A DNA stretch of 6,485 bases from Helicobacteraceae bacterium (GTDB lineage Bacteria > Campylobacterota > Campylobacteria > Campylobacterales > SZUA-545), in NCBI GenBank assembly GCA_031275395.1, contig JAISOU010000028.1, positions 1 to 6,485 of the forward strand, given 5' to 3'. This document shows positions 1 through 6,267 of this stretch, piece after piece (positions within the stretch are counted from its first letter, which is position 1; the number at the start of each line of letters is the position of its first letter). The notes under the pieces are model-generated. The model searched no databases, had not been told where the DNA came from, and worked only from the letters and a program-made list of their open reading frames with translations. A program made the position numbers and the translations under genes.

Positions 1-1
1 C

Positions 2-76
2 GCGAAAGGCGCGTTTGATAATGGCGATTTTATTAAAATTACGGCGATTATGAGGCGAGAGTTAAAAAGCGAATGA
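2..76 (+). CDS. C-terminal end of an unidentified upstream gene (partial)
   Basis: The frame beginning at position 2 is open to a TGA at 74-76 and gives 24 codons ending in MRRELKSE. The stop overlaps the ATG of rnhB in an ATGA junction (4-nt overlap), the usual sign of translational coupling in an operon. The piece is too short to assign to a family and has no recognisable motif. It is called coding because of the tight junction and because rnhB has no convincing Shine-Dalgarno of its own and would then rely on coupling. Only the end of the gene is present; the rest lies left of the window. Confidence 0.6.
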   Translation, partial: AKGAFDNGDFIKITAIMRRELKSE

Positions 77-651
77 TTTTATGCGGGATAGACGAGGCGG
101 GGCGCGGGTGTTTGGCAGGCCCTATGGCGATCGCGGGGGCGGTTTTAGAGCGTTCGATCGAGGGGTTAGACGATTCTAAAAAACTAACGCGCGAAAAACG
201 CGCCGAATTATTTGAGATAATTCAAAAAAACGCCGTTTTTCATATCGTTTTGTTTAGCGCGGGCGAGATCGACGAAAAAGGGTTAAGCGCGTGTTTGAAA
301 GCGGGTTTAATAGAGATCAAAGCCGCGATCAAAGCCGATCGCTATCTCTACGACGGCAATTGCTCGTTTGGCGTTAGCGGCGTAGAAACGCGGATTAAAG
401 CCGACGCAAGCGTGGCGCAAGTGGCGGCGGCGAGCATACTGGCAAAGGTTTCTAAAGATCGCGCCTTGCTACGACTTGCCGAAAACTACCCGCAATATGG
501 CTTTGATCGCCATCAGGGCTACGGCGTTCAAGCGCACTTGAAAGCGATCGCCGCGTTTGGTTTAACGCCGTTTCACCGCAAAAGTTTCAAAAGGCGCAAT
601 CCGAAACCTATCGATCTTTTCGCGCAAAATTCGCTAAACTACCAAATATAA
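73..651 (+). CDS. rnhB: Ribonuclease HII
   Basis: This cytoplasmic endonuclease cuts the RNA strand of RNA-DNA hybrids and starts removal of single ribonucleotides misincorporated in DNA. At 192 aa it has the usual family length (the E. coli enzyme is 198 aa). The N-terminus carries GIDEAGRG, with metal-binding D7 and E8 and the GRG junction-recognition motif at 10-12. The other acidic catalytic positions are D94 in YDGN and D111 in KADASV, spaced as in E. coli D108/D126. SILAKVSKDR (121-130) and HQGYGVQAH (147-155), with the conserved tyrosine Y150, also fit. The domain appears complete. The ATG lies inside the stop of the preceding gene (ATGA) and begins six residues before the catalytic D7, so no later start is possible. 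It is followed after 20 nt by a secreted-protein gene and is likely cotranscribed with it. Nothing is odd about the protein itself. Confidence 0.96.
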   Translation: MILCGIDEAGRGCLAGPMAIAGAVLERSIEGLDDSKKLTREKRAELFEIIQKNAVFHIVLFSAGEIDEKGLSACLKAGLIEIKAAIKADRYLYDGNCSFGVSGVETRIKADASVAQVAAASILAKVSKDRALLRLAENYPQYGFDRHQGYGVQAHLKAIAAFGLTPFHRKSFKRRNPKPIDLFAQNSLNYQI

Positions 652-660
652 ACTACGAAA

Positions 661-665
661 AAGGA
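661..665 (+). promoter_or_regulatory. Ribosome binding site of the secreted-protein gene
   Basis: AAGGA lies 6 nt before the ATG at 672. It fixes the start at the first Met, which gives a complete signal peptide. Confidence 0.7.
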
Positions 666-671
666 TTAAAG

Positions 672-1400
672 ATGCGTTTAGTAGCGTCGCTTGCGCCGCT
701 CGTTTTCGCTCTGTCCCTCGGCGCGGGTTGGACGATCGAAGAGGTAACGACCTATGCGGGAGGCGACAAGTTTTACAGTCGTATCGCGGTGGATTCCGGC
801 CGTTACAAAAACCAAACCGCGGGCGAAACGCTTATTATCGATCTGAAAAAAGAGACTGTCTATTTTTTGAACGATAAAGAAAAGCTCTATTTTGGCGGAA
901 AATTAAACGACGTGATCGCCGATCTGCGCAAAAACGCGATGAGCGAGATGAACGAAGAAGAAGACCTCTTTCCCGCCGCCGAAGAAACGGAAGAGAAGCC
1001 CGTCGAGATTAAGCGGTTAAAAGAGAGCTTTAGCGTCGGCGGTTTTACGGGCGAAAAATATCAGATTTTGGAAAACGGCGAGCTAAAAAAAGAGCTGTTT
1101 ATAGCGCGGACATTAACCGCGAATAGCGAAATCGATCCAAAAAAACTGAGCGAAATTATGTTATGGCTAAACGGAACGAGCGCGCCTAACGCGAAAACGC
1201 GCGTAGAGCTAAGCGACGAATACGTCAAGCTGATGAAACAGGGCTATCCGATCAGAACCGTAGAATACGATCCGGGCGGCGGACTGATCCTAACGACCGT
1301 GATCAAAGCGGAAAAAAAGACGATCGCGCCCGAAGAGTTTGCGCTTCCAAAAGACTACGCAAAGATGGACTCAAGCGAAATCTACAAGCCGCTGGAATAG
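672..1400 (+). CDS. Secreted protein, possibly DUF4412-like
   Basis: The 242-aa product has an N-terminal signal peptide: one Arg, a hydrophobic stretch over residues 3-16, and likely cleavage near A18/G19 just before W20. No further membrane segment follows, so a periplasmic or exported soluble protein is expected. The body alternates short beta-type segments: IIDLKKETVYFLND (55-68), KLYFGG (71-76), FTGEKYQIL (125-133), ELFIAR (141-146), GYPIRTVEYD (191-200) and LILTTVIKA (205-213), ending in FALPKDYAKM. This pattern (a residue pair describing a stored value, then xYxL, then a closing F-x-x-P-x-x-Y) resembles DUF4412 proteins, a LolA/LppX-like beta fold. That assignment is from memory and unconfirmed. 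Residues 91-112 form an acidic low-complexity insertion. There is no cysteine at the cleavage site, so it is not a lipoprotein. No catalytic motif is visible and the function is unknown. It lies 20 nt behind rnhB on the same strand. Confidence 0.85.
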   Translation: MRLVASLAPLVFALSLGAGWTIEEVTTYAGGDKFYSRIAVDSGRYKNQTAGETLIIDLKKETVYFLNDKEKLYFGGKLNDVIADLRKNAMSEMNEEEDLFPAAEETEEKPVEIKRLKESFSVGGFTGEKYQILENGELKKELFIARTLTANSEIDPKKLSEIMLWLNGTSAPNAKTRVELSDEYVKLMKQGYPIRTVEYDPGGGLILTTVIKAEKKTIAPEEFALPKDYAKMDSSEIYKPLE

Positions 1401-1416
1401 GCTAAACGGGGCGGAT

Positions 1417-1450
1417 AAAAAGCGCTTTGGCTGTGCGTTTTGGGTTTTTT
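1417..1450 (+). terminator. Weak candidate terminator after the secreted-protein gene
   Basis: AAAA (1418-1421), a bulged G and CGC can pair with GCG (1435-1437) and TTTT around a 9-nt loop. The T4 of the stem is followed by GGG and six T. The stem is short and bulged, so termination here is uncertain, but it is the only U-rich hairpin just after the stop at 1400. Confidence 0.3.
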
Positions 1451-1509
1451 ACGGTTGCGGCGACGCAATAGAAGGCAAGGCTTTGGCTAGAACCCGCCAA
1501 CGTAAAAAC
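1444..1509. repeat. Long imperfect inverted repeat in the convergent intergenic region
   Basis: Positions 1444-1460 (GTTTTTTACGGTTGCGG) are the reverse complement of 1494-1509 (CCGCCAACGTAAAAAC) apart from three single-base bulges, which gives roughly 15 pairs closing a loop of about 33 nt. No T-run follows the stem on either strand, so it is not a classical terminator. It could be a structured untranslated RNA, a remnant of a small element, or chance. Confidence 0.4.
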
Positions 1510-1568
1510 TAAACTAACCGCTTTATTCCCCTCCCCTCCTCTAGCGCTTTGCGGCGCGCGAAAACGTT

Positions 1569-1590
1569 AAAAATCGCCGTTAAGCGGCGA
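1569..1590 (-). terminator. Intrinsic terminator of the beta-barrel / hemW / HPt-like operon
   Basis: Read on the minus strand, TCGCCG (1590-1585), a five-base loop CTTAA and CGGCGA (1579-1574) form a perfect 6-bp stem, followed directly by five T (1573-1569). The TAA stop of the HPt-like gene (1582-1580) lies inside the loop, so the last codons form the 5' arm. The T-run is on one side only, so it should act only on minus-strand transcription. Confidence 0.6.
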
Positions 1591-1978
1591 CGTTAAAAAG
1601 CTCGCCGTGCGCGATCGGAGAGAAACGCTCGCGGTTATTGACGAGATCGACAAACCACTGCGCATACTGATCGCTTGCTTTCAGCAACCAGTCGATATAG
1701 GTTTCCTGCGCGGGGCCTTTGCTTTTTTGCGCCGTTTCAAGAGAGTCGCCGATAAACTCCGAAAGGCGTTCCATAGCCTTGAACTTCAAATAGATCGACG
1801 CGGATTGAAGATTGCGAAAAATCCGATAAAGCTCGCCAATTTGTTCGCTATACGCTTTTGGATTTTCCAAAGCGAGTATCGCGGGTTGCATCGCGTCCTT
1901 CATCACCTCGAAATGGTCGATAAACTCGTCTACAATTTCGTAGTCAAACTCTTTATTTACCTGATCCAAGATCCCCAT
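1580..1978 (-). CDS. HPt-like all-helical protein lacking the phospho-accepting histidine
   Basis: This 132-aa soluble protein has no signal peptide and is almost wholly predicted helix by composition and heptad spacing. Its centre, YRIFRNLQSASIYLKF (51-66), matches the core helix of histidine phosphotransfer (HPt) domains, whose pattern is H-x-L-K-G-x-x-x-x-L-G. Here R55 occupies the His position, L57 and L64 keep the leucines, and Q58/S59 replace Lys/Gly. Residues 11-50 and 67-112 would supply the flanking helices of the bundle. I infer an HPt-fold protein unable to accept phosphate, perhaps a binding or scaffold protein for chemotaxis or two-component partners. I recall similar small proteins in Campylobacterota but cannot name one. 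H22 is the only other well-placed histidine. The ATG has AGGAG (1988-1984) 5 nt upstream. It lies 40 nt behind hemW as the last gene of the operon, and its stop sits in the terminator loop. Confidence 0.85.
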   Translation of the reverse strand: MGILDQVNKEFDYEIVDEFIDHFEVMKDAMQPAILALENPKAYSEQIGELYRIFRNLQSASIYLKFKAMERLSEFIGDSLETAQKSKGPAQETYIDWLLKASDQYAQWFVDLVNNRERFSPIAHGELFNVAA

Positions 1979-1983
1979 CGCCG

Positions 1984-1988
1984 CTCCT
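1984..1988 (-). promoter_or_regulatory. Ribosome binding site of the HPt-like gene
   Basis: AGGAG on the minus strand is separated by 5 nt from the ATG at 1978-1976, which fixes the start codon. Confidence 0.75.
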
Positions 1989-2018
1989 GAAAATTAACTT
2001 TACCAATTTTGCCTTAAA

Positions 2019-3071
2019 CTAACCTTTGATATACAACCATATTTCGTCTGAAAGCCAGAAATCCGCGTTAAAATATCGTTCGCCGCGAGCGTTAAGCCGC
2101 CCGTTTCTCGCCAAAAAATCCGCTCTTTCGCGTTCTTTTTCGCTCAAAATCCGCGCCTCAAATCCGTGATCGCACCTTAAACCAAGCATAAGAAGCTCGT
2201 CGTTTCGCGTTTTTTCGTCGATCGCCTCCGTCGTTTTGCAAAGCGGATCGCGCATATATTCGCCGATCGCCTTGCGCGGCGCGTATCTTAGGTAGCTATC
2301 GCCTCTTTTGACGTTGCCAATCGCGCCCGCGCCAAGCCCCAGATAATCCCGTCCTTCCCAATAACCCGCGTTGTGCGCCGAAGGGGCGACTCCGTAATTT
2401 GAAACCTCGTAACGCGGATAACGCGCCTCTTCGATCGCCTCCGAAAACGCCCGCTCCAACTCCAAATCGTCGATCGCCGTTTGCCTATCGATCGGCGTAT
2501 CTTCTTCGATTGTCAAAGCGTAGGCGCTGATATGCGCCGCGCCTAGTTTTTTTGCCTCGCTTAGATCGTTTAACAGCGTTTTAAGATCGTCGCCTAAAAC
2601 GCCGTAAATAAAATCGACGCTAATCTGTTCAAAGCCCGCGTCGATCGCGGCGGCGATCGCCGTTTTCGCCTCTTTGGCGTTATGGGCGCGTCCCAAAACC
2701 CGCAGTTTGCGATCGCAAAAACTCTGAACGCCAACGCTGATTCTATTAACGCCGAAAGATCGCATCGTTTTAGCCCATTTTAACGTTAAAGATACGGGAT
2801 TGGCTTCGATCGTAATCTCCGCGTCCTCCGCCAAAAACGGCGAAACTTTTTCAAAAAACGGCGCGTAACTTTCGGCGGCAAAAATCGAAGGCGTTCCTCC
2901 GCCAATATAGAGCGATCCGAAACGATCCAAACCAAACTCGCGGCGATCGGATTCAAACTGCCGTATCAGCGCGGCTATATACTCCTCTCGAGGGATTACC
3001 CGCGCGGCGAAAGAGTTAAAGGAGCAATACGGGCATTTACTTTCGCAGAAAGGAATATGCGCGTAGATCAA
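2019..3071 (-). CDS. hemW: Radical SAM heme chaperone HemW (HemN-like)
   Basis: This 350-aa cytoplasmic radical SAM protein belongs to the HemW branch, thought to bind heme and deliver it to respiratory enzymes rather than to act as a coproporphyrinogen oxidase. The cluster motif is C9-x3-C13-x2-C16 followed by x-F18. True HemN has C-x-C at that place, so F18 points to HemW. SAM-binding GGGTPS is at 57-62, followed by EANP (89-92), RISVGVQSF (110-118), LGRAH (126-130), DFIYG (153-157), YEVSNY (221-226), HNAGYW (233-238) and the HemW-type YLGLGAGA (243-250). A C-terminal HemW domain follows. The length is normal for the family. The start codon is TTG (3071-3069), chosen because the first cysteine is already residue 9, no ATG lies upstream in frame, and AGAGGA stands 6 nt before it. 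It begins 31 nt after the beta-barrel gene and precedes the HPt-like gene by 40 nt. Confidence 0.93.
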   Translation of the reverse strand: MIYAHIPFCESKCPYCSFNSFAARVIPREEYIAALIRQFESDRREFGLDRFGSLYIGGGTPSIFAAESYAPFFEKVSPFLAEDAEITIEANPVSLTLKWAKTMRSFGVNRISVGVQSFCDRKLRVLGRAHNAKEAKTAIAAAIDAGFEQISVDFIYGVLGDDLKTLLNDLSEAKKLGAAHISAYALTIEEDTPIDRQTAIDDLELERAFSEAIEEARYPRYEVSNYGVAPSAHNAGYWEGRDYLGLGAGAIGNVKRGDSYLRYAPRKAIGEYMRDPLCKTTEAIDEKTRNDELLMLGLRCDHGFEARILSEKERERADFLARNGRLNARGERYFNADFWLSDEIWLYIKG

Positions 3072-3077
3072 TTTTAG

Positions 3078-3083
3078 TCCTCT
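3078..3083 (-). promoter_or_regulatory. Ribosome binding site that decides the TTG start of hemW
   Basis: AGAGGA on the minus strand stands 6 nt before TTG at 3071-3069. It is the only good Shine-Dalgarno near the N-terminus and supports the non-ATG start. Confidence 0.7.
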
Positions 3084-3102
3084 TAAATAATTCGCCCGCC
3101 GA

Positions 3103-3951
3103 CTAAAAGCGATAAGCGGCGCCTAGATAGATATGCCACAGATCGTCGATCCACTCTTCGTTGCCGTAATTATGGCGAATAGGCAGCCACTCCGTCCTAG
3201 AATAATCCACGCCGTATTCGAGCCTAAAGCTCTTAGCGTCGTTTAGATAGTTATAACCGCCTACGCCTAGCAAAACGCCAAAAGAGCTTGGCGCGTATTT
3301 TTGCGAATCGCCAAAACCGATATTCGCGCCAAACTTGATATATGGAATCGTATTTGCGATCGCAAGGCTGGGCAAGCTCCACGCAAAACTGCAATCAAGC
3401 TCGCGCGTTTCGTCCGCGTCGTAAGCGTAATCAAAATACCAAAAGTTTCCGTCGTTTGGTAGCTGATAGCCAATCCCAACCTGATAGCGCCACTTCGTAT
3501 CGTCGTCGTTATGGGTTAGCGTCGATCCGTTCGCTACGCCCATATAGTCATTTGTCGGGCGATAATAGACCGATTCGCCCGTATTTCTCGTATCCACGCG
3601 AGCCTCCCGCGCAAGCGAGCTAAACCCGACGCTGGCGTGAAGCAAAAAATCGCCTTTCAATCCGAAAACGCCGTGCGGCGCGGCGCTTAAAACCGTTTTG
3701 CGCGTTCTGAACGGTTCCCGCGAAATCGGCTCTTGGCGCGGCTGAACCCTCGCGGGGGTTTGCGCGGGTTGTCGCGAAACGCTAGGAGTTTGCGGAGCGC
3801 TCGGCGCGGGCGTATTTACGCTAAAAGGAGCTTTAGGCGCGGGCGCTTGCGGCGCGTCTGGGCGATCGGTGCTGTAATAGGTATCGAACGTCGCCGCATA
3901 AACTAGGCTGGCGCTTAAAAAACATAACAAAATAAATCGCGCAACTATCAA
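3103..3951 (-). CDS. Predicted outer-membrane beta-barrel protein with Pro-rich linker
   Basis: The 282-aa product has three parts. Residues 1-19 are a signal peptide (Arg5, hydrophobic 6-18, cleavage likely after VYA at 17-19). Residues about 30-80 form a Pro/Gln/Ala-rich disordered linker with repeated A-P and Q-T-P units. Residues about 95-282 show alternating polar/hydrophobic strands such as FLLHASVGF, WRYQVGIGYQL, FWYFDYAYD, YIKFGANIGFG, FGVLLGVGGY, FRLEYGVDY and WHIYLGAAYRF. The chain ends in Phe preceded by alternating aromatics, the classical BamA-recognised C-terminal signature, so an outer-membrane barrel of perhaps eight strands is inferred. C10 lies too early for a lipobox. No specific family or substrate is recognised. 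The only plausible start is TTG at 3951-3949: an in-frame stop lies at 3978-3976 with no ATG or GTG between. The leader carries only a weak GGGG (3960-3957). First gene of the operon with hemW, 31 nt upstream of it. Confidence 0.85.
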   Translation of the reverse strand: MIVARFILLCFLSASLVYAATFDTYYSTDRPDAPQAPAPKAPFSVNTPAPSAPQTPSVSRQPAQTPARVQPRQEPISREPFRTRKTVLSAAPHGVFGLKGDFLLHASVGFSSLAREARVDTRNTGESVYYRPTNDYMGVANGSTLTHNDDDTKWRYQVGIGYQLPNDGNFWYFDYAYDADETRELDCSFAWSLPSLAIANTIPYIKFGANIGFGDSQKYAPSSFGVLLGVGGYNYLNDAKSFRLEYGVDYSRTEWLPIRHNYGNEEWIDDLWHIYLGAAYRF

Positions 3952-3982
3952 TTTCGCCCCAAAAATCGCAATATTCTACGAA

Positions 3983-3988
3983 ATTATA
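3983..3988 (-). promoter_or_regulatory. Sigma70-type -10 box for the beta-barrel / hemW / HPt-like operon
   Basis: A perfect TATAAT on the minus strand lies 31 nt before the TTG start and 35 nt past the topA terminator, which would give a leader of about 25 nt. No good -35 hexamer is visible at 16-18 nt, but the upstream stretch is T-rich, as is common for Campylobacterota housekeeping promoters. Confidence 0.6.
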
Positions 3989-4023
3989 ACGATCTACCTA
4001 TTCAAAATAACGACAAAAACCTT

Positions 4024-4043
4024 AAAAAACCGCGCATTCGCGG
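4024..4043 (-). terminator. Intrinsic terminator of topA
   Basis: On the minus strand, CCGCG (4043-4039), loop AATG and CGCGG (4034-4030) form an all-GC 5-bp stem followed directly by six T (4029-4024). It begins 5 nt after the TAG of topA. The stem, tight loop and U-run are textbook, and it separates topA from the operon downstream. Confidence 0.85.
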
Positions 4044-4048
4044 ACAAA

Positions 4049-6253
4049 CTACGCGTCCGTTTTATGCTTGCAATCCCTATTTACGCATTCGTAAATCTCT
4101 TTACCGCGAACAACGCGCTTTGCCGTCGGATAGCCGCATTTTTCGCATTTATGCTCCGTAGGCGCGTATTTGGATATAAAATCGCACTTGGGATAGTTTG
4201 AGCAACCGTAAAAAGCGCCGCGTTTGCTCGTTCGCTTTCTGATAGCGCCGCCGCATTTTGGGCAGGGAACCGCGATAACCTCCGCGGCTTCCGTAGCTCC
4301 AGCGATCGGGCGGGTATTTTTGCACTTCGGATACGCCGAACACGCCAAAAAAGCCCCGTTTCGCCCCTGTTTGATTACCATCGGCGAGCCGCATTTCTCG
4401 CACTTTTCGTCCGTTTCTTGCGGCGCGGGTCTATCGCCGTTTAGATTTCTTGAATACTTGCATTTCGGATAAGCGCTACACGATATAAACTCGCCGAAAC
4501 GCCCGCTACGTTTCAGGAGTTTCGATCCGCATTGCGGACACGCTTCGTCCAGCTCCTCCGCGATTTTTTTGCTCTCGATCGCGGTTTTGCCGTCTTTAAT
4601 TTTTTGCATAAACGGTTCGTAAAACTCGGCTAGTAGAACCTGCCAATCCTTCTGCGCCTCCGCGATCTCGTCTAAATCCTCTTCCATTTTGGCGGTAAAT
4701 TGGCTATCGACAATCTCCGGAAAGTGCTTCTCTAGCGTTTCGGTAACGCTAAGCGCGATCTCGTTTGCGAAAATCTGCTTCTTTTCAACCTTGATATATT
4801 CGCGATCGGCTAAAAGAGAAACCGTAGGCGCGTAGGTGCTTGGTCTGCCAATGCCCTGTTGCTCCAAAACCTTGATCAGCCCCGCTTCGCTGTAGCGGCT
4901 TGGCGGTTCGGTAAAGCGCTGTTTGGCTTCTATCTTTTCTAGCGCGATCTTTTCGCCGCTTTTAAGACGGGGCAAAAGCTTATCCTTCTCTTCGTCGCTC
5001 CATACCTTATAAAAACCGTCGAAAAGGACTCGCCTTCCCGTAACCTTAAACGCCCCTTCTTTAGCTTCTATCATAACGCTCGCGTTTTCTACGATCGCGT
5101 CGCTCATCTGCGTCGCCAAAAACCGATTGTAAATCAGCGTATAAAGGCGTAGTTCGTCCTTGCCCAAATATCCCGCGGCGATCTGCGGCGTAAAGGCGAG
5201 GTTTGTCGGGCGGATCGCCTCGTGCGCCTCCTGCGCGCCTTTTGCCTTGCTTTTGAAAAACCGCGTTTTCGGCGCGAGATATTTTGCGCCGTAGGTTTTT
5301 TCTATCGTATCTCGCGCGGCTTGGTTGGCTTCGGGCGCGATATTCAAGCTATCCGTTCGCATATAGGTGATCGCTCCGCTAACGCCCCGATCGGTATTAA
5401 CGCCCTCGTAGAGCTTCTGCGCCAAACTCATCGTCTTTTTGGGATTAAAGCCTAGCCTAGAAGACGCGGTTTGCTGAAGCGTGCTAGTCATAAACGGCGG
5501 TTGCGGCGAGTATTTGCGCTCTTTTTTCTCGATCTCGCCCACAACGTAGCTCGCCTTTTCAAGCGTCGTTTTGATTTCAAAAGCTTGCGCCTTGTTTTTG
5601 ATCGAAAGTTTTTCGATCTTTTCAGAGCCGTAACGCGCCAGCTCCGCCTCGATCGCGCCTTCAAAAAATCCCGTTATACTCCAATACTCTTCGGGTTTAA
5701 ACGCCGCGATCTCGCGCTCTCGATCAACGATAATTTTCAGCGCCGCGCTCTGAACCCTGCCCGCGCTCAAGCCCCGTTGAATCTTCTGCGACAAGAGCGG
5801 CGAAAGGTTATAGCCCACAATGCGATCCAAAAGCCGCCGCGCCTGTTGGGCATTTACCTTTTGCATATCGATCGTTCTAGGATTTTCAAGCGAGGCTAAA
5901 ATCGCCTTTTTTGTGACCTCGTGAAAGACGATTCGCGGCGTCGTTTGCAGATCCGCGCCGAGAAGAACCGCCGCGTGAAAGCCGATCGCCTCCCCCTCGC
6001 GATCCTCGTCGGTAGCGATATAGAGCCGATCGGCTTTCTTTGCTAGCGCCTTGATCTCCTCCACCTGCGGCTTTCGATCCGCGCTTACCTCGTATTGCGG
6101 CTCGAAAGCGCCGTCTTTAATCGTTATGCCCATCGTTCGTTTGGGCAGATCGCGAATGTGTCCTTTGGAGGCTACCACCGTATCTCCGGCTTCCAAAAAG
6201 CCCTTGATCGTCTTAGCTTTTGACGGGGACTCGACAATGATCAATCTTTTCAT
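4049..6253 (-). CDS. topA: DNA topoisomerase I (type IA)
   Basis: This cytoplasmic enzyme relaxes negative supercoils by nicking one strand through a 5'-phosphotyrosine link and passing the other. The 734-aa chain is complete. The TOPRIM domain opens with VESPSKAKTI (catalytic E8) and carries the acidic triad in TDEDREGE (D82, D84, E86). The active-site tyrosine is Y297 in ITYMRTDS with R299 beside it, and HEAIRPT is at 344-350. Further core motifs are SAGRVQSA (163-170) and GIGRPSTYAPT (467-477). The C-terminus has four Cys4 zinc ribbons: C572/C575/C592/C598, C618/C621/C638/C644, C664/C667/C684/C690 and C703/C706/C723/C728. The first three share the CS-x-YPKC ending; the fourth ends CVNRDC and is divergent. 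The number and total length match what I recall for H. pylori TopA (about 736 aa). The ATG is placed by the TOPRIM start; a weak AGG is 9 nt upstream. It is divergent from the flagellin gene and ends in its own terminator. Confidence 0.97.
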   Translation of the reverse strand: MKRLIIVESPSKAKTIKGFLEAGDTVVASKGHIRDLPKRTMGITIKDGAFEPQYEVSADRKPQVEEIKALAKKADRLYIATDEDREGEAIGFHAAVLLGADLQTTPRIVFHEVTKKAILASLENPRTIDMQKVNAQQARRLLDRIVGYNLSPLLSQKIQRGLSAGRVQSAALKIIVDREREIAAFKPEEYWSITGFFEGAIEAELARYGSEKIEKLSIKNKAQAFEIKTTLEKASYVVGEIEKKERKYSPQPPFMTSTLQQTASSRLGFNPKKTMSLAQKLYEGVNTDRGVSGAITYMRTDSLNIAPEANQAARDTIEKTYGAKYLAPKTRFFKSKAKGAQEAHEAIRPTNLAFTPQIAAGYLGKDELRLYTLIYNRFLATQMSDAIVENASVMIEAKEGAFKVTGRRVLFDGFYKVWSDEEKDKLLPRLKSGEKIALEKIEAKQRFTEPPSRYSEAGLIKVLEQQGIGRPSTYAPTVSLLADREYIKVEKKQIFANEIALSVTETLEKHFPEIVDSQFTAKMEEDLDEIAEAQKDWQVLLAEFYEPFMQKIKDGKTAIESKKIAEELDEACPQCGSKLLKRSGRFGEFISCSAYPKCKYSRNLNGDRPAPQETDEKCEKCGSPMVIKQGRNGAFLACSAYPKCKNTRPIAGATEAAEVIAVPCPKCGGAIRKRTSKRGAFYGCSNYPKCDFISKYAPTEHKCEKCGYPTAKRVVRGKEIYECVNRDCKHKTDA

Positions 6254-6267
6254 CTTCTATTACCTGT

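Noticed and set aside
1480-1500. GGGTTCTAGCC-like segment on the minus strand recalling a tRNA T-arm
   Set aside because: It lacks the T-loop consensus and no acceptor, D or anticodon arms can be paired around it.
1527-1542. Polypurine tract on the minus strand resembling a strong Shine-Dalgarno
   Set aside because: No ATG, GTG or TTG stands at a usable distance downstream on the minus strand with an open frame, so no gene is supported.
1607-1990. Open plus-strand frame of 127 codons opposite the HPt-like gene
   Set aside because: The minus-strand frame has an RBS, an operon position and a terminator; the plus frame has none of these and an implausible composition.
2019-3071. Assignment as HemN, oxygen-independent coproporphyrinogen oxidase
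   Set aside because: The fourth cysteine of C-x3-C-x2-C-x-C is Phe18 and the protein is about 100 residues shorter than HemN, which fits HemW.
3267-3623. Other-frame open stretches within the beta-barrel gene, on both strands
   Set aside because: They overlap a frame with a signal peptide and a C-terminal Phe signature and show no coding features of their own.
3922-3924. Cys10 of the beta-barrel protein as a lipoprotein cysteine
   Set aside because: It is too near the N-terminus, lies within the hydrophobic core of the signal peptide and lacks a lipobox; a signal peptidase I site follows at VYA.
5471-5899. Open plus-strand frame of 142 codons inside topA
   Set aside because: It is antisense to conserved TopA core motifs, Arg/Phe-rich as expected of a shadow frame, and has no recognisable domain.
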